In this document: positions 11,487 through 22,744 of the stretch, piece by piece
Layout: each line of letters opens with the position of its first letter
Position numbering within the stretch: position 1 is the first letter of the stretch
DNA from: Rhyacophila brunnea
Lineage: Eukaryota > Arthropoda > Insecta > Trichoptera > Rhyacophilidae
NCBI GenBank assembly: GCA_022495005.1
Contig: JAGYXB010000797.1
Location: 744,001-808,000, forward strand
Reading direction: 5' to 3'
DNA: 64,000 bases
Notes under the pieces: generated by a model
Database searches by the model: none
What the model saw: the letters and a program-made list of their open reading frames with translations, nothing else
Told to the model about the DNA's origin: nothing
Translations under genes and position numbers: made by a program

Positions 11487-12499
11487 CAGTAACGAAGGGT
11501 GGAGGTTGGCTGTTAAGATACGCCATAAATAGTGCACACTAAATTTTGTCAATCATACGTATTTGTTTTCATTGAAATAAGACTACAATTTACAGATGGT
11601 GTTGGGTAGTTTTTAAAAATCAATTAAACCATGCCTAAACCAAACCATGATAGTTTTAGTATACTTTGGCCGATACGATAAAATTATGCACACTTTTTCA
11701 TTCATACTTATTTGTTTTAGTTGGATTAAGAATACATATTAGGCATATTGTTCGTACATTTTTTAAATTCTGCCTAAACCAAACTATAATCAATAAAAAA
11801 GATTATTCTATCTATAAAATATCCAAAGTTATGTATGATTTAATTGCATAATTTTAGATATTTTATAGATATTCGAGTATTTTACAACGTTTTTATTAGG
11901 TCGTATTCTTATTTGTCCGGTACAAATCTTGCAATCGATATTTAATTAACTTCCCGACTAGCTAGACATTTGAAACTTTTAGAATATGCTATATAATAAC
12001 GATACCAATGCATTTTTTAATACTTTTAGCCATATTTAAGTAGAATTAAATTCATTTTCAGATAATGCTGTTTTGTATGAAAAGTTATTTTGGAAGAAAT
12101 CCGTAATCCAATCCACTATTATTAGTTACTAGCAAATTATTAATATATACGTACGATACTATGGAAATCAATATGAGTGTCAAAATGACATTTCAGTATT
12201 ATAATTTCTATCAAATACATTTTTTTTGATCGTTTAAGCTAGTCAAGTCAAGTTTATATGATTCAACAGCAAATTTAAAAACGTTGTATATAAAAAGTTC
12301 TTTTTAGCTTGTAATTATTTTACTATTAATTATTATGGCTTGGTTTCGCAGGGTTAAATTTAATTTAAAAACTAACCAACACCGTGTAAGTAAATAATTT
12401 TAGTTTTATTTCAATGAAAAGAAATACCTATAACTATCAAACTTTAGTGTGCACTATTTATAGGTAATATTAACATCTTACCTTTACCGTTCGCTACTA
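11487..12499. mobile_element. Family G foldback element, about 1 kb, with family M in its centre
   Basis: The left arm, beginning CAGTAACGAAGGGTGGAGG at 11487 and running to about 11655, is matched in inverted orientation by 12335-12499. Shared blocks are ATAAATAGTGCACACTAAA, GTATTTGTTTTCATTGAA and TTAGTTTTTAAA. Arms of about 165 bp thus flank a core that includes a family M repeat. The termini are hAT-like (CAGTRRCGAAGG). TACGTAGT stands left of the element; the similar TACGTACA is found to the right only after the 121-bp palindrome that abuts the right end. A comparable structure is at 44994-45960. Confidence 0.6.
11884..12320 (-). mobile_element. Family M dispersed repeat, copy 1
   Basis: About 430 bp matching, in reverse complement, the copies at 22.3, 39.1 and 61.8 kb. 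Conserved blocks are AAACTTGACTTGACTAGCTT, TGATTTCCATAGTA, TTTTCATACAAAAC, GCATTGGYRTCGT and TTTGTACCGG with GACAAATAAGAATACG. It lies inside the family G foldback. No ORF is conserved between copies; class unknown. Confidence 0.65.
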
Positions 12500-12620
12500 A
12501 TGCCGGGTCCACACTGCCAACATGTCACCGGCAACTTCGTTAAATTCTACGATAATTATCATACTTATCGTAAAATTCAACGAGGTTGCCGGTGACATGT
12601 TGCCAGTGTGGACCCGGCAT
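12500..12620. repeat. 121-bp near-perfect palindrome
   Basis: The sequence from ATGCCGGGTCCACACTGCCA at 12500 folds onto its complement ending GGACCCGGCAT at 12620, giving arms of about 55 bp with few mismatches and a loop of about 10 bp. It is GC-richer than its surroundings and abuts the end of the family G element. It is probably a tiny foldback MITE. A 69-residue ORF over it is an accident of the palindrome. Confidence 0.8.
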
Positions 12621-13072
12621 AATACGTACAGTACTTACTATATAACGAATTTACTTGTTTATTTTTTAAGTAAAAAAAAACGCAAATTTAATATAAAACG
12701 CATATCCGCACATAAATGCGTTTATGAATAAAGGCCACACACAACATAATGTTACATAAAAAAACAAAACATCAGAATGCTCACTCACACAACAGGCTCG
12801 ATTCTATGAATACTATAGCGAGGGAAATTCACTAGGCCGCTCTGCATGCGGGTTTTCCCCGAACAATCGGAAGCGAACTCAAAAGAACAATGATGCCCGC
12901 AGAATAGGCGGCGCGGTTTCTAGTATAATGGATTAAGGGCGCATATTACGTGTAATGATTGTAATTGAAGAATTAGGGGTATTTTAATCAAACTAAAAAT
13001 CATGCCATCAATCTTTGAGTTAATAATATATTTGACAATCATAATATCATGCAAAAATACAGAACGAAAATG
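12621..13072. other. Spacer with a short GC-richer segment
   Basis: At about 12795-12925 base composition rises (AGGCCGCTCTGCATGCGG and GGCGGCGCGG), but no ORF, RNA fold or repeat match was recognised. Confidence 0.3.
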
Positions 13073-13430
13073 TTAAGGCTATACTTCAGCTGAGGCATGG
13101 TCTAAGAAGATCGTGACTATTGTGCGAATGATGCGAGCCGAACAAAATATAATTTGTCATAAAAATTCAACATGCGTCCTTTTAATGTTATGTTTATTAT
13201 TATATTCGTAATAATAATAGTATATTCATTGACATGTTTTCTTTTTCAAGTACATGCGGAACGATTTTTAGTTATCTTTACACGATTTAAGAATATATTC
13301 CTCCGACGCCATCACAAAACAATTGACAAGCTCACAAGTTGACTATTGCTCTCCGACTGGCAACGCGGCCGAAATTACGTCCCACATACTGTTGAAAATT
13401 ATTGGCCGTTTCACTTGTGTACGCTCTTAA
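13073..13430 (-). mobile_element. TTAA-type MITE (family E), copy 2, complete
   Basis: The element is bounded by TTAA at 13073-13076 and 13427-13430. The ends TTAAGGCTATACTTCAG and TTAAGAGCGTACACAAGTG (minus strand) are weak inverted repeats. The copies agree along the full length of about 360 bp and are non-coding. TTAA targets are typical of piggyBac-type transposases, but the termini do not show the usual CCC start, so the superfamily stays open. Confidence 0.8.
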
Positions 13431-13660
13431 TTACGAGTCAATTGTAAACTCAAATGTAAAGCTTATCAAGGCGTCTAATATCAAAAACATATAATTCCAC
13501 TATTCAATATTAGTGGGAAATTATGTTATTGTCTTTAAACATTTTTTCATGTGATTTTGAAGTAATAGATTACTACATTATATTGTGTGCAATTGCACAT
13601 AGAATATGGAAATATTTTGACCATACATGTTACTTATCGGGTGTTGTTATTGGATTTTTT

Positions 13661-13898
13661 TCCGACCATGTCGGATCCTAATAGGATCATAATATGGGCC
13701 TCCACAGAGTAGAGGTTTGTATTTACAGATTTTGTTTTTTACGAGAAATGGATGTAAGCCACTTGTTCAACCTATTAGGTCCATACCCTGACTCACACAC
13801 AAATTGAAAAACAAAATGTGTACTTGCCAGACCCAGGATTCGAACCTGAGACCCACGGCGTGATAGTTCAACGCTTAAGCCACGCGGCCACCGTGGGT
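13661..13898 (-). mobile_element. Family A tRNA-derived SINE, copy 2
   Basis: Minus-strand head with GTGGCCGCGTGGCTTAAGCG, a B box close to GGTTCGAATCC, then the conserved tail ending at ATAGGATCCGACATGGTC. It is about 238 bp and nearly complete relative to the other copies. Confidence 0.8.
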
Positions 13899-14318
13899 GT
13901 CGTTTGGATACTCATATTTTACTGTATAATGTTATATAGTAAATTATATTTCTTTAAATAAAGGTAGGTATAATGCGTGATTCAAAAGAATAATTTTAAA
14001 CTGTCCTGTGTACTAAATATGGTTTTATACGGCATGCATTCTTTAAATACGCAGATGCATGTTATAAATAAATTATTTGCTGACATGCATAGTTATATTT
14101 TAGCATTCAGGCATTTTTAGACGAGATATTTAAGTATATTTTTTATATTGATAATTGGTATCTTTTGGCCGGATAGTGCTTCTAATCAGTCACCTTACGT
14201 GTAAATAATTGAATTATCCGTAATGCATGAGAGAACACATAAGAATATGTGAGAGAGGAAAAGAAGGGGGGGGGGCGCGTATATACACAAATTTGAAAAA
14301 TTGGCCGAATCGTTTATT

Positions 14319-14685
14319 TTAAGAGCGTACTTTTCAAGGCAAATAATTTTCAACAGTAGGTGCGACGAAATTTTTCACGCGTCGCCAATCAGAGACGGAC
14401 AGCGAAGTGTGCGCACGTCGATTTGTTTTGTCATGGCGTCGGATGAACATATTCTTAAATCGTGTAAAGCTGACTAAAAAACTTTACGTATGTATTTAAA
14501 AAAGAAAACATGTCAATGAATGTACTATTATTATTAGTAATATAACAATAAACATAACATTAAATGGACGCATGTTGGATTTTTATTACAAATTATATTT
14601 CGTTTGGCACGCGTCATTTGCATAATCCGCGCATCACCTAGCCACGATCTTTTTAGACCATGCCTCAACTGAAGTATAGCCTTAA
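14319..14685 (+). mobile_element. TTAA-type MITE (family E), copy 3, complete
   Basis: TTAA at 14319-14322 and 14682-14685 bound a full copy in the orientation opposite to copy 2. Key blocks are GGCGTCGGATGAACATATTC, AAACATGTCAATGAAT, AATGGACGCATGTTG and ACTGAAGTATAGCCTTAA. A poly-G run lies just upstream at about 14266-14274. Confidence 0.8.
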
Positions 14686-14998
14686 TCGGGCCGTAAAAGA
14701 AAACAAATCACACTCCTAAAATAGTTTGACAGATGCCAACGGTGCTGGACGATCGCGAAATTGGTGTTTTATCCAAGTGATTTAAAGATTATTATAATAG
14801 GGACGGTAATCTAATGAAACCTTAGGCACAATACATTATCAATCAAAAAATTATTGAAACATTGTATATGAGAAATAACCATCACCTATGCGTTCAGTAA
14901 TGGTTTACTCGGCAAAATCAGGAGACTATAAAAACTCAGAAAGGCTGATGCAGCAGCTCACAAACAAATAATTGAGTCTAAAACGCCAGAACAACAAC

Positions 14999-15369
14999 CA
15001 TGGCCCCCACATCCTGAAGCGGGCCCCAAGGCTATGATCTATGTCGGGCACCCCTACTTATCGCCTAGTTTAAAGGCAGTGTGACGCTCTACATTGGCGT
15101 TTTCCAAATGGCGTTAACGGTCGAATTAAGGGTATTTAGTGTATAATACTTACAACCACTTGAATTATGGAGTCAATATCAAGTAATGACACAATTAAAA
15201 ATTCCATCGCACAATCACATATTCTAAAATATAATCATTATTAAAGGAAAATAGCGCCGCAGGTGACTTTTTTTACTATTAGATCAAATTTGTGATGTAT
15301 GTTTATCTGACTTATTTGGTCGCCTCGTTACGCCGGGCCCCCCATGAGCCCGGTATTGTGAGGGCCATG
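14999..15369 (+). mobile_element. Family P element, copy 1, with likely 8-bp target duplication
   Basis: The ends CATGGCCCCCACAT and, on the minus strand, CATGGCCCTCACAAT are inverted repeats. The flanking 8-mers ACAACAAC (14991-14998) and ACAACGAC (15370-15377) differ at one base, consistent with an aged 8-bp duplication (hAT- or P-type). The second copy at 17015-17318 shares AGCGCCGCAG, GACTTTTTTTA and TTTGTGATGT. It is non-coding. Confidence 0.65.
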
Positions 15370-15414
15370 ACAACGACAGTAGATAAGACAGAAAATATTT
15401 GGTAAACTTATGAC

Positions 15415-15545
15415 AGAACGTGTCCGGAAACTTGTACGTATGCAGTTCGCCGTATCACACTTCACCGTGAAATGTTGTATCGGAAATATAATATGATCGT
15501 ATATAATATAATATGACCGTCCAACCTCTTTGAGTCGTATAGTAC
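15415..15545 (+). repeat. Family I dispersed repeat, copy 1
   Basis: The segment with ACTTGTACGTATGCAGTTCG, TTCACCGTGAAATGT and GACCGTCCAACCTCTTT matches, reversed, 62640-62765. The core TTCACCGTGAA is a small palindrome. Class unknown. Confidence 0.55.
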
Positions 15546-15581
15546 TGACATAAAATTCATGTCTAAATAAAACACGGTTTT

Positions 15582-15676
15582 TGTCGGTTTACATTTTACA
15601 GGAAACCAGCAGCAAACAAATTTTGAAAATAGCCAATATACTGGATTATTTGTTAGGTTCTGTTAGGTTAGGTTTT
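15582..15676 (+). repeat. Half of a CCTAA-core hairpin element (family D)
   Basis: GTCGGTTTACA, ACTGGATTATTTGTTAGGTT and a short TTAGG run correspond to one arm of the complete hairpins at 30607 and 62233, and closely to the half-copy at 62134-62231. The second arm is absent. Confidence 0.55.
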
Positions 15677-15741
15677 CATTCTTGAATTCATGAATTTTGC
15701 CAAAATCACCTATGAAAATTGAATTAATGTTCATATTGAAT

Positions 15742-15850
15742 CTAATAAAATTGGAGACCGTATAGTATACGATACTTTCCGATAAGAAAACTCACGGCGA
15801 ACTGTGCCACAGTGAAATGTTTTACGTACAATAATTTACATGTAACCATG
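15742..15850 (-). repeat. Family I dispersed repeat, copy 2
   Basis: It matches 47150-47245 in reverse complement: ATTTCACTGTGG, CGCCGTGAG, CTTATCGGAAAG. Confidence 0.5.
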
Positions 15851-15904
15851 ACAGAGAGGGAGACAGGGAAAAAAGGTACTAGATTATTATACACAAAGTA
15901 TGTG

Positions 15905-16378
15905 GATAGATTTTCACCATAGGGTTTCATTAGAAAAGGGGAAATGGAGTAACTCTATTCTACCATCACCACGAGAGGTGCCCTGGCTTGTAGAGTCTTC
16001 TTTGACAAGGAATGAGCTTAAGTTAATACTGAGGCTAAGAACAGGGCACACCATGGGCAAAAGATTTGATGTCCTCATAGGAAGAAACGAATCGCAACTC
16101 TGCGATGAACGTCATGTTTTAGAGGACATTGTACATATAGCACTACAATCCCCTAAATATGAACTTCACAGAGTACAGCTGTGAATTGCGGATATCTATG
16201 AGAATGTCGACGAATTGAAAGGTGTCCTGGCGGTGGGTAAGACGGAAGAGCTAGGCAAAATATTGTAAAGTTATTTAACAGAATAGGAATGAGGACCTGA
16301 TCGACGGATCCCCTTCTAGAAGAGAAGAGGCGATATGACAGCATGTCGCAGCCAAAGCCTCGGTGAAATCACAAAAAA
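15905..16378 (+). pseudogene. Non-LTR retrotransposon ORF2 C-terminus and 3' UTR, copy 1 (broken)
   Basis: The frame from 15900 encodes SLTRNELKLILRLRTGHT, then GRNESQLCDERHVLEDIVHI and ALQSPKYELHR. This is the pattern of the C-terminal cysteine/histidine region of jockey/R1/I-type ORF2 proteins: LRTGH, a cysteine, then EDxxHIxxxCPxY. The family cysteine before PKY is serine here. The frame stops at 16184, earlier than in the copy at 24.5 kb, because CGA has become TGA. The 3' UTR with GATCGACGGATCC and AGAAGAGGCGATATGACAGC is shared with that copy and ends in a short A run at about 16371-16378. It is a dead, 5'-truncated insertion; no convincing target duplication was found. Confidence 0.75.
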
Positions 16379-16379
16379 A

Positions 16380-17014
16380 ATGTTATACTATGGAATACAC
16401 TTGGTAATATTTGCTAGTATATAATATACAATATATACGTTATTCCATAGATAATCATATAACTTTGAGGTAAATTTACAAAGCTTTTTTATCCATTCAC
16501 TTGAATCATTCGCGTTCTTACCTCTTCCATTATACGCGCTAACCAAATATACTTTGAGACGTATCAAACGATAATAAAATCAATTTAAATTCTTTATTAG
16601 TTCTTTAAGCTTTGATACAAAGGTATGTATTCTGTTCAGTAGCGGGTATTACGGATCCACGGAATAGGCAACAAGACAGAAATAAAAACAACTAAATCCA
16701 CTTTGCTTACACCGCAGTGTTACCACAATTTCCATTTATCCCTCTCAGCTATACTTTTCCATTCTGGAAAACTGAGCTATATTATAAATACTTACAGACT
16801 ATTTTCAAATACAAATAAAACCTTTCAGATGCTGGTCAGTGACCAGTGGTCACTATACAACGGAATGCTGATATACAATTAAACATTGTTTGCCGATATT
16901 ATAATACCTACTACAGGTCAGGGGTGAAAATTTCTTGCTGTACAGAGGAAATGAATATAAGAAATTAATACACATACATACAGTGATCAATACACTTGCA
17001 ATATATAAAAACGT
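16380..17014. other. AT-rich spacer, nothing recognised
   Basis: A short palindromic AT segment lies at about 16420-16460. No gene or repeat match was seen. Confidence 0.35.
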
Positions 17015-17318
17015 CATGGCCCCTACATCTTAAAGCGGGTCTCCAGGCCAGAATTTTTGGCTTTTGGGCGTTATGGTCTACACGGAAATTATCATTTAAG
17101 GATATCAATCATCATAATATGACATCAAATTGCAATGCACAACCACATATAAATTATTTAATAGTCTTGAAGTAAGTAGCGCCGCAGTAGACTTTTTTAG
17201 TATTATATAATTTTGTGATGTGTGTTAATCTCGCTTAGCTGGTTGACCCGCCACGCCTTGCCCCTCCGCCCGGGCCCCCAGGTAGAGCTCTGTCAGCTCC
17301 CTCTTTATGGGGGCCATG
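17015..17318 (+). mobile_element. Family P element, copy 2
   Basis: The ends CATGGCCCCTACATCTTAAA and, on the minus strand, CATGGCCCCCATAAAGAGGG are inverted. Internal blocks are shared with 14999-15369. No clear 8-bp flanking repeat is visible; only CGT is common to both flanks. Confidence 0.6.
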
Positions 17319-18693
17319 CGTCAAGTAATGTGTGACGAATTGTGCTGTGTCATTCGGCTAAGCTATATTCATATATGTATTCTACCTCAAAGTGCAATGT
17401 TAATAAATTATGATTAAACAAATATTCGTTACGATTATAGACACAATAATTTCACTACTTATGGATTCATTCATGACAACTGTCTTAGTCTCTCTACTTT
17501 ATAATTAGGTTTAGAAAATCCTCGAGTTTAAATTATAGAGATGCTCAACAAAAGATGGTTGCTAGTCATTCGTGCAACGCGTGTTTTCAATTGAAATAAT
17601 TTATGATATGATTTTAACTTTTTAATAGAGTCTTCTTTATGGTAATTCATATAATTTTTTAAATCATTAATTTCTTCAATCACTTGGTATTCACCACACA
17701 TAAAACATATCCAATACGATACGTGTTTCGTTTACATCGCAAACAACAAAAATGTAGGTTTGTCTCTAATATTATATTTTTTATCTGAGAGCCTGTATAT
17801 TGTATGTCCAAAAAGAATGTTTAAAAGATATTTTAACCGGTTGGTGTCTATATACTTTCAACCTTTTCTTTTTATAAATATTATGTTAATTGGCTCTAAA
17901 AATATAATACTTTAGGTACAAAATTAATAGTTACCCGTTTTCTGCAAAAGTGTACACTGACACTGACTCTGAGGTACAGAATAACAACAATAGTGTAAAT
18001 GCTATTTCAATAAGAGCCATATAACACTTATAATTTTTCATATGTGAGGAAAATTCTACTACAGATATGGAAGAGTGTTATATTATGAAGAATCAGATAT
18101 AATAATGAGTTGCACAATAGGCATCAGATTCTAAACTCTTCACATTTATGAAACCATTGAGGATAACGTGGGGAAGCCATGAAAATTATCTTCGTTGGAA
18201 ACCCAAGAAGAAGGTTGTCTGATAACTATGGATGCGATGTATGAAGTAGATGAAAAACTTATCCTAAACGTCAATTACTGTAAAAAGAGGTACAGCGTAC
18301 TGCACCATCCATATACACGTAGTGGAAGAGGCCAAGGTACAGTTTGAATGGTAGCGTCATTAGACGAAGAATTAGAATACACATTATGTATAAATACTAT
18401 TACAATATATTATATAATGTCATTACCTACTACAAATAATTTTCAAATTAATTAAATCTAAGCATTCAGAAGTTGTATTAAATCGTATTTAGCTTTGTGT
18501 TTACTAATGTCTGAGAAAATACTCTCAGCGATTAATAATAATATTCAATAACACATGTCACATTGGATTGAAAACTTTATCATGTTTAGCTTTCTTTGGG
18601 ACTTATTTTCCATTAGCATATTATATTAAGTATAATTTCACTTAAGATATGAAAACAAATTAATAACAGTGTTAGGACAATACGTTTTTTAGA
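17319..18693. other. AT-rich stretch, no gene called
   Basis: At 18150-18370 base use looks slightly more coding-like, with an open frame containing MDAMYEVDEKLILNVN then CKKRYSVLHHPYTRSG, but I recognise no family. It is left unassigned. Confidence 0.25.
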
Positions 18694-18877
18694 AGAATTA
18701 TTAATAATCATGTCCTTGCTTTTTCGTACAAGGTGGTTGTTATTAATTTTGAACAATCACAAACAACCAGGCTTTGAGAAAAACACATAAATATTGTAAA
18801 CACATATCACTGGGAATTGAACCTAGATCCCTCTGGTGGAAGGCCAGCGCCTAACGCACTGCACCACAAGAGCCTCC
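18694..18877 (-). mobile_element. Family B tRNA-derived SINE, copy 2
   Basis: Minus strand: GGCTCTTGTGGTGCAGTGCG, a B box GGTTCAATTCC (one change from consensus), and the tail with CAAAGCCTGG. It matches the copy at 9538-9723 with a small insertion. A hAT-type element starts 16 bp downstream. Confidence 0.75.
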
Positions 18878-18892
18878 TATGACAGCACATAT

Positions 18893-19797
18893 CAGTGGCG
18901 AAGACTCCATACTAGGTGATTATTTAAAGCCTACCTTCTTAAGAAAAATAATTTTTATTTTCATGTTGACGAATTTATATAATCACAAATAATAATATAT
19001 TCAATATGCCCAAAGACATCTATCGTATAATTGTCATAATTTTACAATCTTTTCCCATATTTCAATAAGCACCATGTATGGCATCTCTCGAAAGTTTAAA
19101 AAATATAACATACCGCGTTTCGCTTCACATATTGTATAGGATTATTTTCGCGTGAATCGACGGGTTTTTCAATATGAAGTTTTTTTCTCATTATTTCAAA
19201 ATGTCTGGCGTCCCGCATACAAATGTACAAGCTGTTTCGTTAGCGCTTACGTCGCGAGAGCACATTTATTCAAAATAATTAATAAGAAGATAATTTAAAA
19301 AATAGTTTCTATGGGATTCAATCACATAAATATGTATTGATTGTTATTAAAAATATAAAATAACTTATCTCATTATTTTTATTTATTTATTAGTTCACTC
19401 ATTAGACAATTTAGATATGTGATATTGTACATACCTAAGTCTGTGTTTTAAAAATATAGAAGTATTTTAAAATGTCTAGTTTTACGGGTTAAATTATAAA
19501 TTGTTATGGAACATAATATATATACAACATCGGATATTTTCATAGATGATAGGTAATATATTTTGACCGTATGTTACATTTATAAATGTTTAGGAAAATA
19601 CATAAGTAATTCAAACTAAATGCTTATTTTCATGAACTAATTATAACAAACCAATTGGGCTTTTGAAATTTCTTCGTTTTAGCGTACCTATTCATCAGTA
19701 GTAATATTTGGTTATCTTCTTATTTCCCGCAAATATATCTGACAAGCATGGTTACTCCCACAGCCTACTTCATTCAAAAAGTCACCCTTCGCCACTA
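18893..19797. mobile_element. Family H hAT-type element, 905 bp
   Basis: It begins CAGTGGCGAAGACTCCATAC and ends, on the minus strand, AGTGGCGAAGGGTGACTTTT with the last base changed. The flanking 8-mers GCACATAT (18885-18892) and GTACATAT (19798-19805) differ at one position. The first 60 bp and last 110 bp match the copy at 6360-7086, while the middle diverges. No transposase ORF is present. Confidence 0.8.
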
Positions 19798-19823
19798 GTA
19801 CATATAATATTGACTATATGAAA

Positions 19824-19920
19824 ATAAGTTGGCGATGGACCGAGGGAAGTGGTGCCAACTTGTGCTTGCCCTATGCCCCAATGTTGGGATGTGACAGGGT
19901 GGAAGAAGAGAAAGATATGA
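19824..19920 (+). pseudogene. Possible LINE ORF2 C-terminal scrap
   Basis: One frame reads KLAMDRGKWCQLVLALCPNV then a stop. This resembles the last residues of RTE-like ORF2 proteins (A-x-DR-x-x-W-x-x-LV). The piece is very short, so this is a weak call. Confidence 0.3.
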
Positions 19921-20016
19921 AAATATCTATAGTCACTGTTTATTATCAAAAGATTAGGTAAATAAAAATAATAAAAGTGTTTTGTGAATTATTTAAGTAC
20001 CATGATAAAATACAAA

Positions 20017-20180
20017 CCTACAAACTTATTCAAATAATGGATGGGAGAGCCACTGTCAAAAACTACCCAATCAAGACTCGTAACTGGACAGAGTCTGACA
20101 TTCAAATGACGTTTTGAAAATGGCGTCCATATGGTAGTTCGTAGTTCCATTTTTGACCGTTCTTTAGATAAGTTTTAAGG
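20017..20180 (+). mobile_element. Family J MITE, copy 1
   Basis: About 165 bp with inverted ends of the type CCTACAAANTTATCTAAAGAA, partly decayed here. The conserved core is AACTACCCAATCAAGACTCG, then TCTGACATTC, and TGGCGTCCATATGGTAGTTC. The other copies are at 25172-25335 and 40762-40932. It is non-coding. Confidence 0.7.
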
Positions 20181-20904
20181 ACTTTACATGCTCAAAATGG
20201 TAATCATAATTAGAATGATAATCTCTTGAAGTGAGGTTCAGTCACTGGCAAGGAAAAGTCAACAACCACACTTTTTAGTTTGTGTGTCAAAATTTTAAAC
20301 TGGGATATTTTATGAAACTTTTTTGCTCTATTAGTATTGCGAGTTTTTAAACTACATGACATTTTCCAATAGGTGGCATTCAAATCTGCATTTCGCAAAT
20401 ATTTAGTGACATCATGCCTTTTTCCCCTGAACCCTTAATATTGAAAGCCAATGTATTATTAGCGGTGACTCCCTTCCAAACTGGTAATCACTTTAATTAT
20501 ATTCAATAACCACCAAAATATTATTGTTACAGCAACTTTCGTGGATCAGGCTTTACGGCAGGTACTCAAACAATGTAATGCATCAAAATTGATTTTTCCC
20601 ACCTCCGTTTTTTGCATTTCATCTCAATTTACGCGAGCGGTTTCCATGTGGTGCGGACCCATACATCCCCTTTAATCAATTTTGACTGCCCGCCAGACGT
20701 GTAAGGGTTTGAGCATTGCCGGAAAATCCCGATATATTCTTTACCCAATGCTTATAAATTATTCAGCATAAATAATTTGTAACACCTCGGAAACAGATCT
20801 ACACGAAAAATATGTTAAACATATATATGTTGCAATCATACCACTCAGCATTACATGGGTGACACACTTTGATATATATATATGTTTTGTTGATGAAAGG
20901 GTAG

Positions 20905-21158
20905 GTTTGTATCAAAGTATTAGCACTTATAGTAACAATTACAATAAGTTGGTTGTAATTGTTGCAATAAGTGCTATATTTTAACAGCACCTCTCTTGGC
21001 TGTGATAAAATTTAGAGCGAGATAGACAGTTTTGACTGTTTAGACAGCTAACTTGTTGTAACAATCATAATACCTCAATACAAATATGTAATAAATACTA
21101 TCACTTTATCACTCTAGCGGTTGATAGTCGCTTTGTGTATAGAATAGAATAATAGGGT
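20905..21158 (+). mobile_element. Family K element, copy 2
   Basis: It shares TTTTAACAGCACCTCTCTTG, AGAGCGAGATAGACAG and CTAACTTGTTGTAACA with copy 1, and the right end TTGTGTATAGAATAGA with the family ends. The left end is less certain. Confidence 0.5.
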
Positions 21159-21159
21159 C

Positions 21160-21510
21160 TGTTATGATTTGTTAATTGCGACAATATCTCTTGTAATATA
21201 TTGACTGTATTTGTATAAATAACAAGGACAATCTATGAATCCTCACTCACTCATCGAGTCCGTCACATGACATAATCAACCTTCATTCCACTCGAGTCCA
21301 GTCTCTCAGTTCATTAATAATAATCAATCTCTTGATCACATCGATCTCACCAATACATCGGTATCCGCGATTATATCCTCAGGCTGTTATCTTTATTATT
21401 GTATTTATTAATTCTTGTAACGATGAATAAACTCTCCCCCCACAACATCCATGCAACAACGACTATTCTCTCCTCCACCTCATTCATCATCCCCAAATAT
21501 GTATTGGTAC
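21160..21510 (+). repeat. Possible solo-LTR-like remnant
   Basis: After TGTTATGATTTG there is a TATAAATA-type box at about 21214, a CT/CA-rich segment, and AATAAACTC at about 21426, followed by a further CA-rich segment. This is the order promoter-polyadenylation-U5 expected of an LTR. No partner LTR, PBS or pol ORF is visible, so it is a weak inference. Confidence 0.25.
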
Positions 21511-21556
21511 TGAACGGTACTCGAACCACCATCCATCAAATTCCATCAGAAAACTC

Positions 21557-21861
21557 GCTGGCAATCGGAGAGCGAAAGTCGAGATGTGAACATGTCAATT
21601 TATTTCGTGATGGCGACGGGGATATAATTCTTAAATCGTATAAAGATGGCTAAAAAACGTTACCCATTTACTTGAAAAAGAAAACATGTCAATGAATATA
21701 TTATTATTGTGACTAATAGAACAATAAACAGAACATTAAATGGACGCATGTTGAATTTTTATGACAAATTATGTTTTGTTCTGCACGCGTCGTTTGCACA
21801 ATCTTCGCGTCGCGTAGTCACGATCATTTTAGACCGTGCCCCAGCTGAAGTATAGCCTTAA
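21557..21861 (+). mobile_element. TTAA-type MITE (family E), copy 4, 5' truncated
   Basis: It matches the plus-orientation copies from CTGGCAATCGGAGAGCG through AAGTATAGCCTTAA. The TTAAGAGCGTAC end is missing. It is closest in detail to the copy at 47673. Confidence 0.75.
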
Positions 21862-22288
21862 CCTTTAAGTAAAGACAGTGAAATTTTTAAATGTTTATAG
21901 ATATAAAATAACGTTATTAATAAATCAGTATTTTGTGACTGTTCATCTTTTTATATTGGTATTTCTATAAATTCTAAACTATTAAATTATAAACTCACTT
22001 TATTCGCACGGTGAAAGATTTTGATAATTTTTAAGCATAGATAGTTTGTATAATATTCTGTTAATACTAACTATAATTTTGAAGGCTTGTTGAGTTTTCC
22101 CGGCGTACAATCTGTTCACAGTTATTGCAAACTGATTTGTAAATACAGCGTGAATATAAAGGTTAATCAATTATAGCCAATTTCATTAAATTCCCAAACA
22201 CGTTACTTAGTTTTAGTATCTTCGAGTAATGATATTTTAATGTGCTAACCTACTGAATATTATAATATTAAATAACTATAATATAAAA

Positions 22289-22702
22289 TAATTACAGGAT
22301 AAAAAGAACTTTTTATATACAACGTTTTTAAATTTTCTGTTGAATCATAATAAACTTGACTTGACTAGCTTAAACGATAAAAAAAATTACTTGATAGAAA
22401 TAATACTGAAATGTCATATTGATTTCCATAGTAACGCACGTATATATTAATAGTTTAGTTGCAACCAATAATGGCGTCGAAATAACTTTTCATACAAAAC
22501 AGAATTAACCGAAAATGAATTCAATTCTACTTAAAGATGGCTAAAAGTATTAAAAAATGCATTGGCGTCGTGTTCTGATCTATTCTAAAAGTTTAAAATG
22601 TCTAGCTAGTTGGGAAGTTAGTTAAAAATCGATTCCAAGATTTGTACTGGATAAACAACCACCAGACAAATAATAATACGAATTAATAAAAACGTTGTAA
22701 TA
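22289..22702 (+). mobile_element. Family M dispersed repeat, copy 2
   Basis: It runs from TTACAGGATAAAAAGAAC to AATAAAAACGTTGTAATA and matches copies 1, 3 and 4. In place of the GTTGCTAGGACC segment present in copies 3 and 4 it has only GTTGCAACC. Confidence 0.65.
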
Positions 22703-22744
22703 ATAATAAATGATATATTTCAAATATTAAACATTTGTTTTTAT

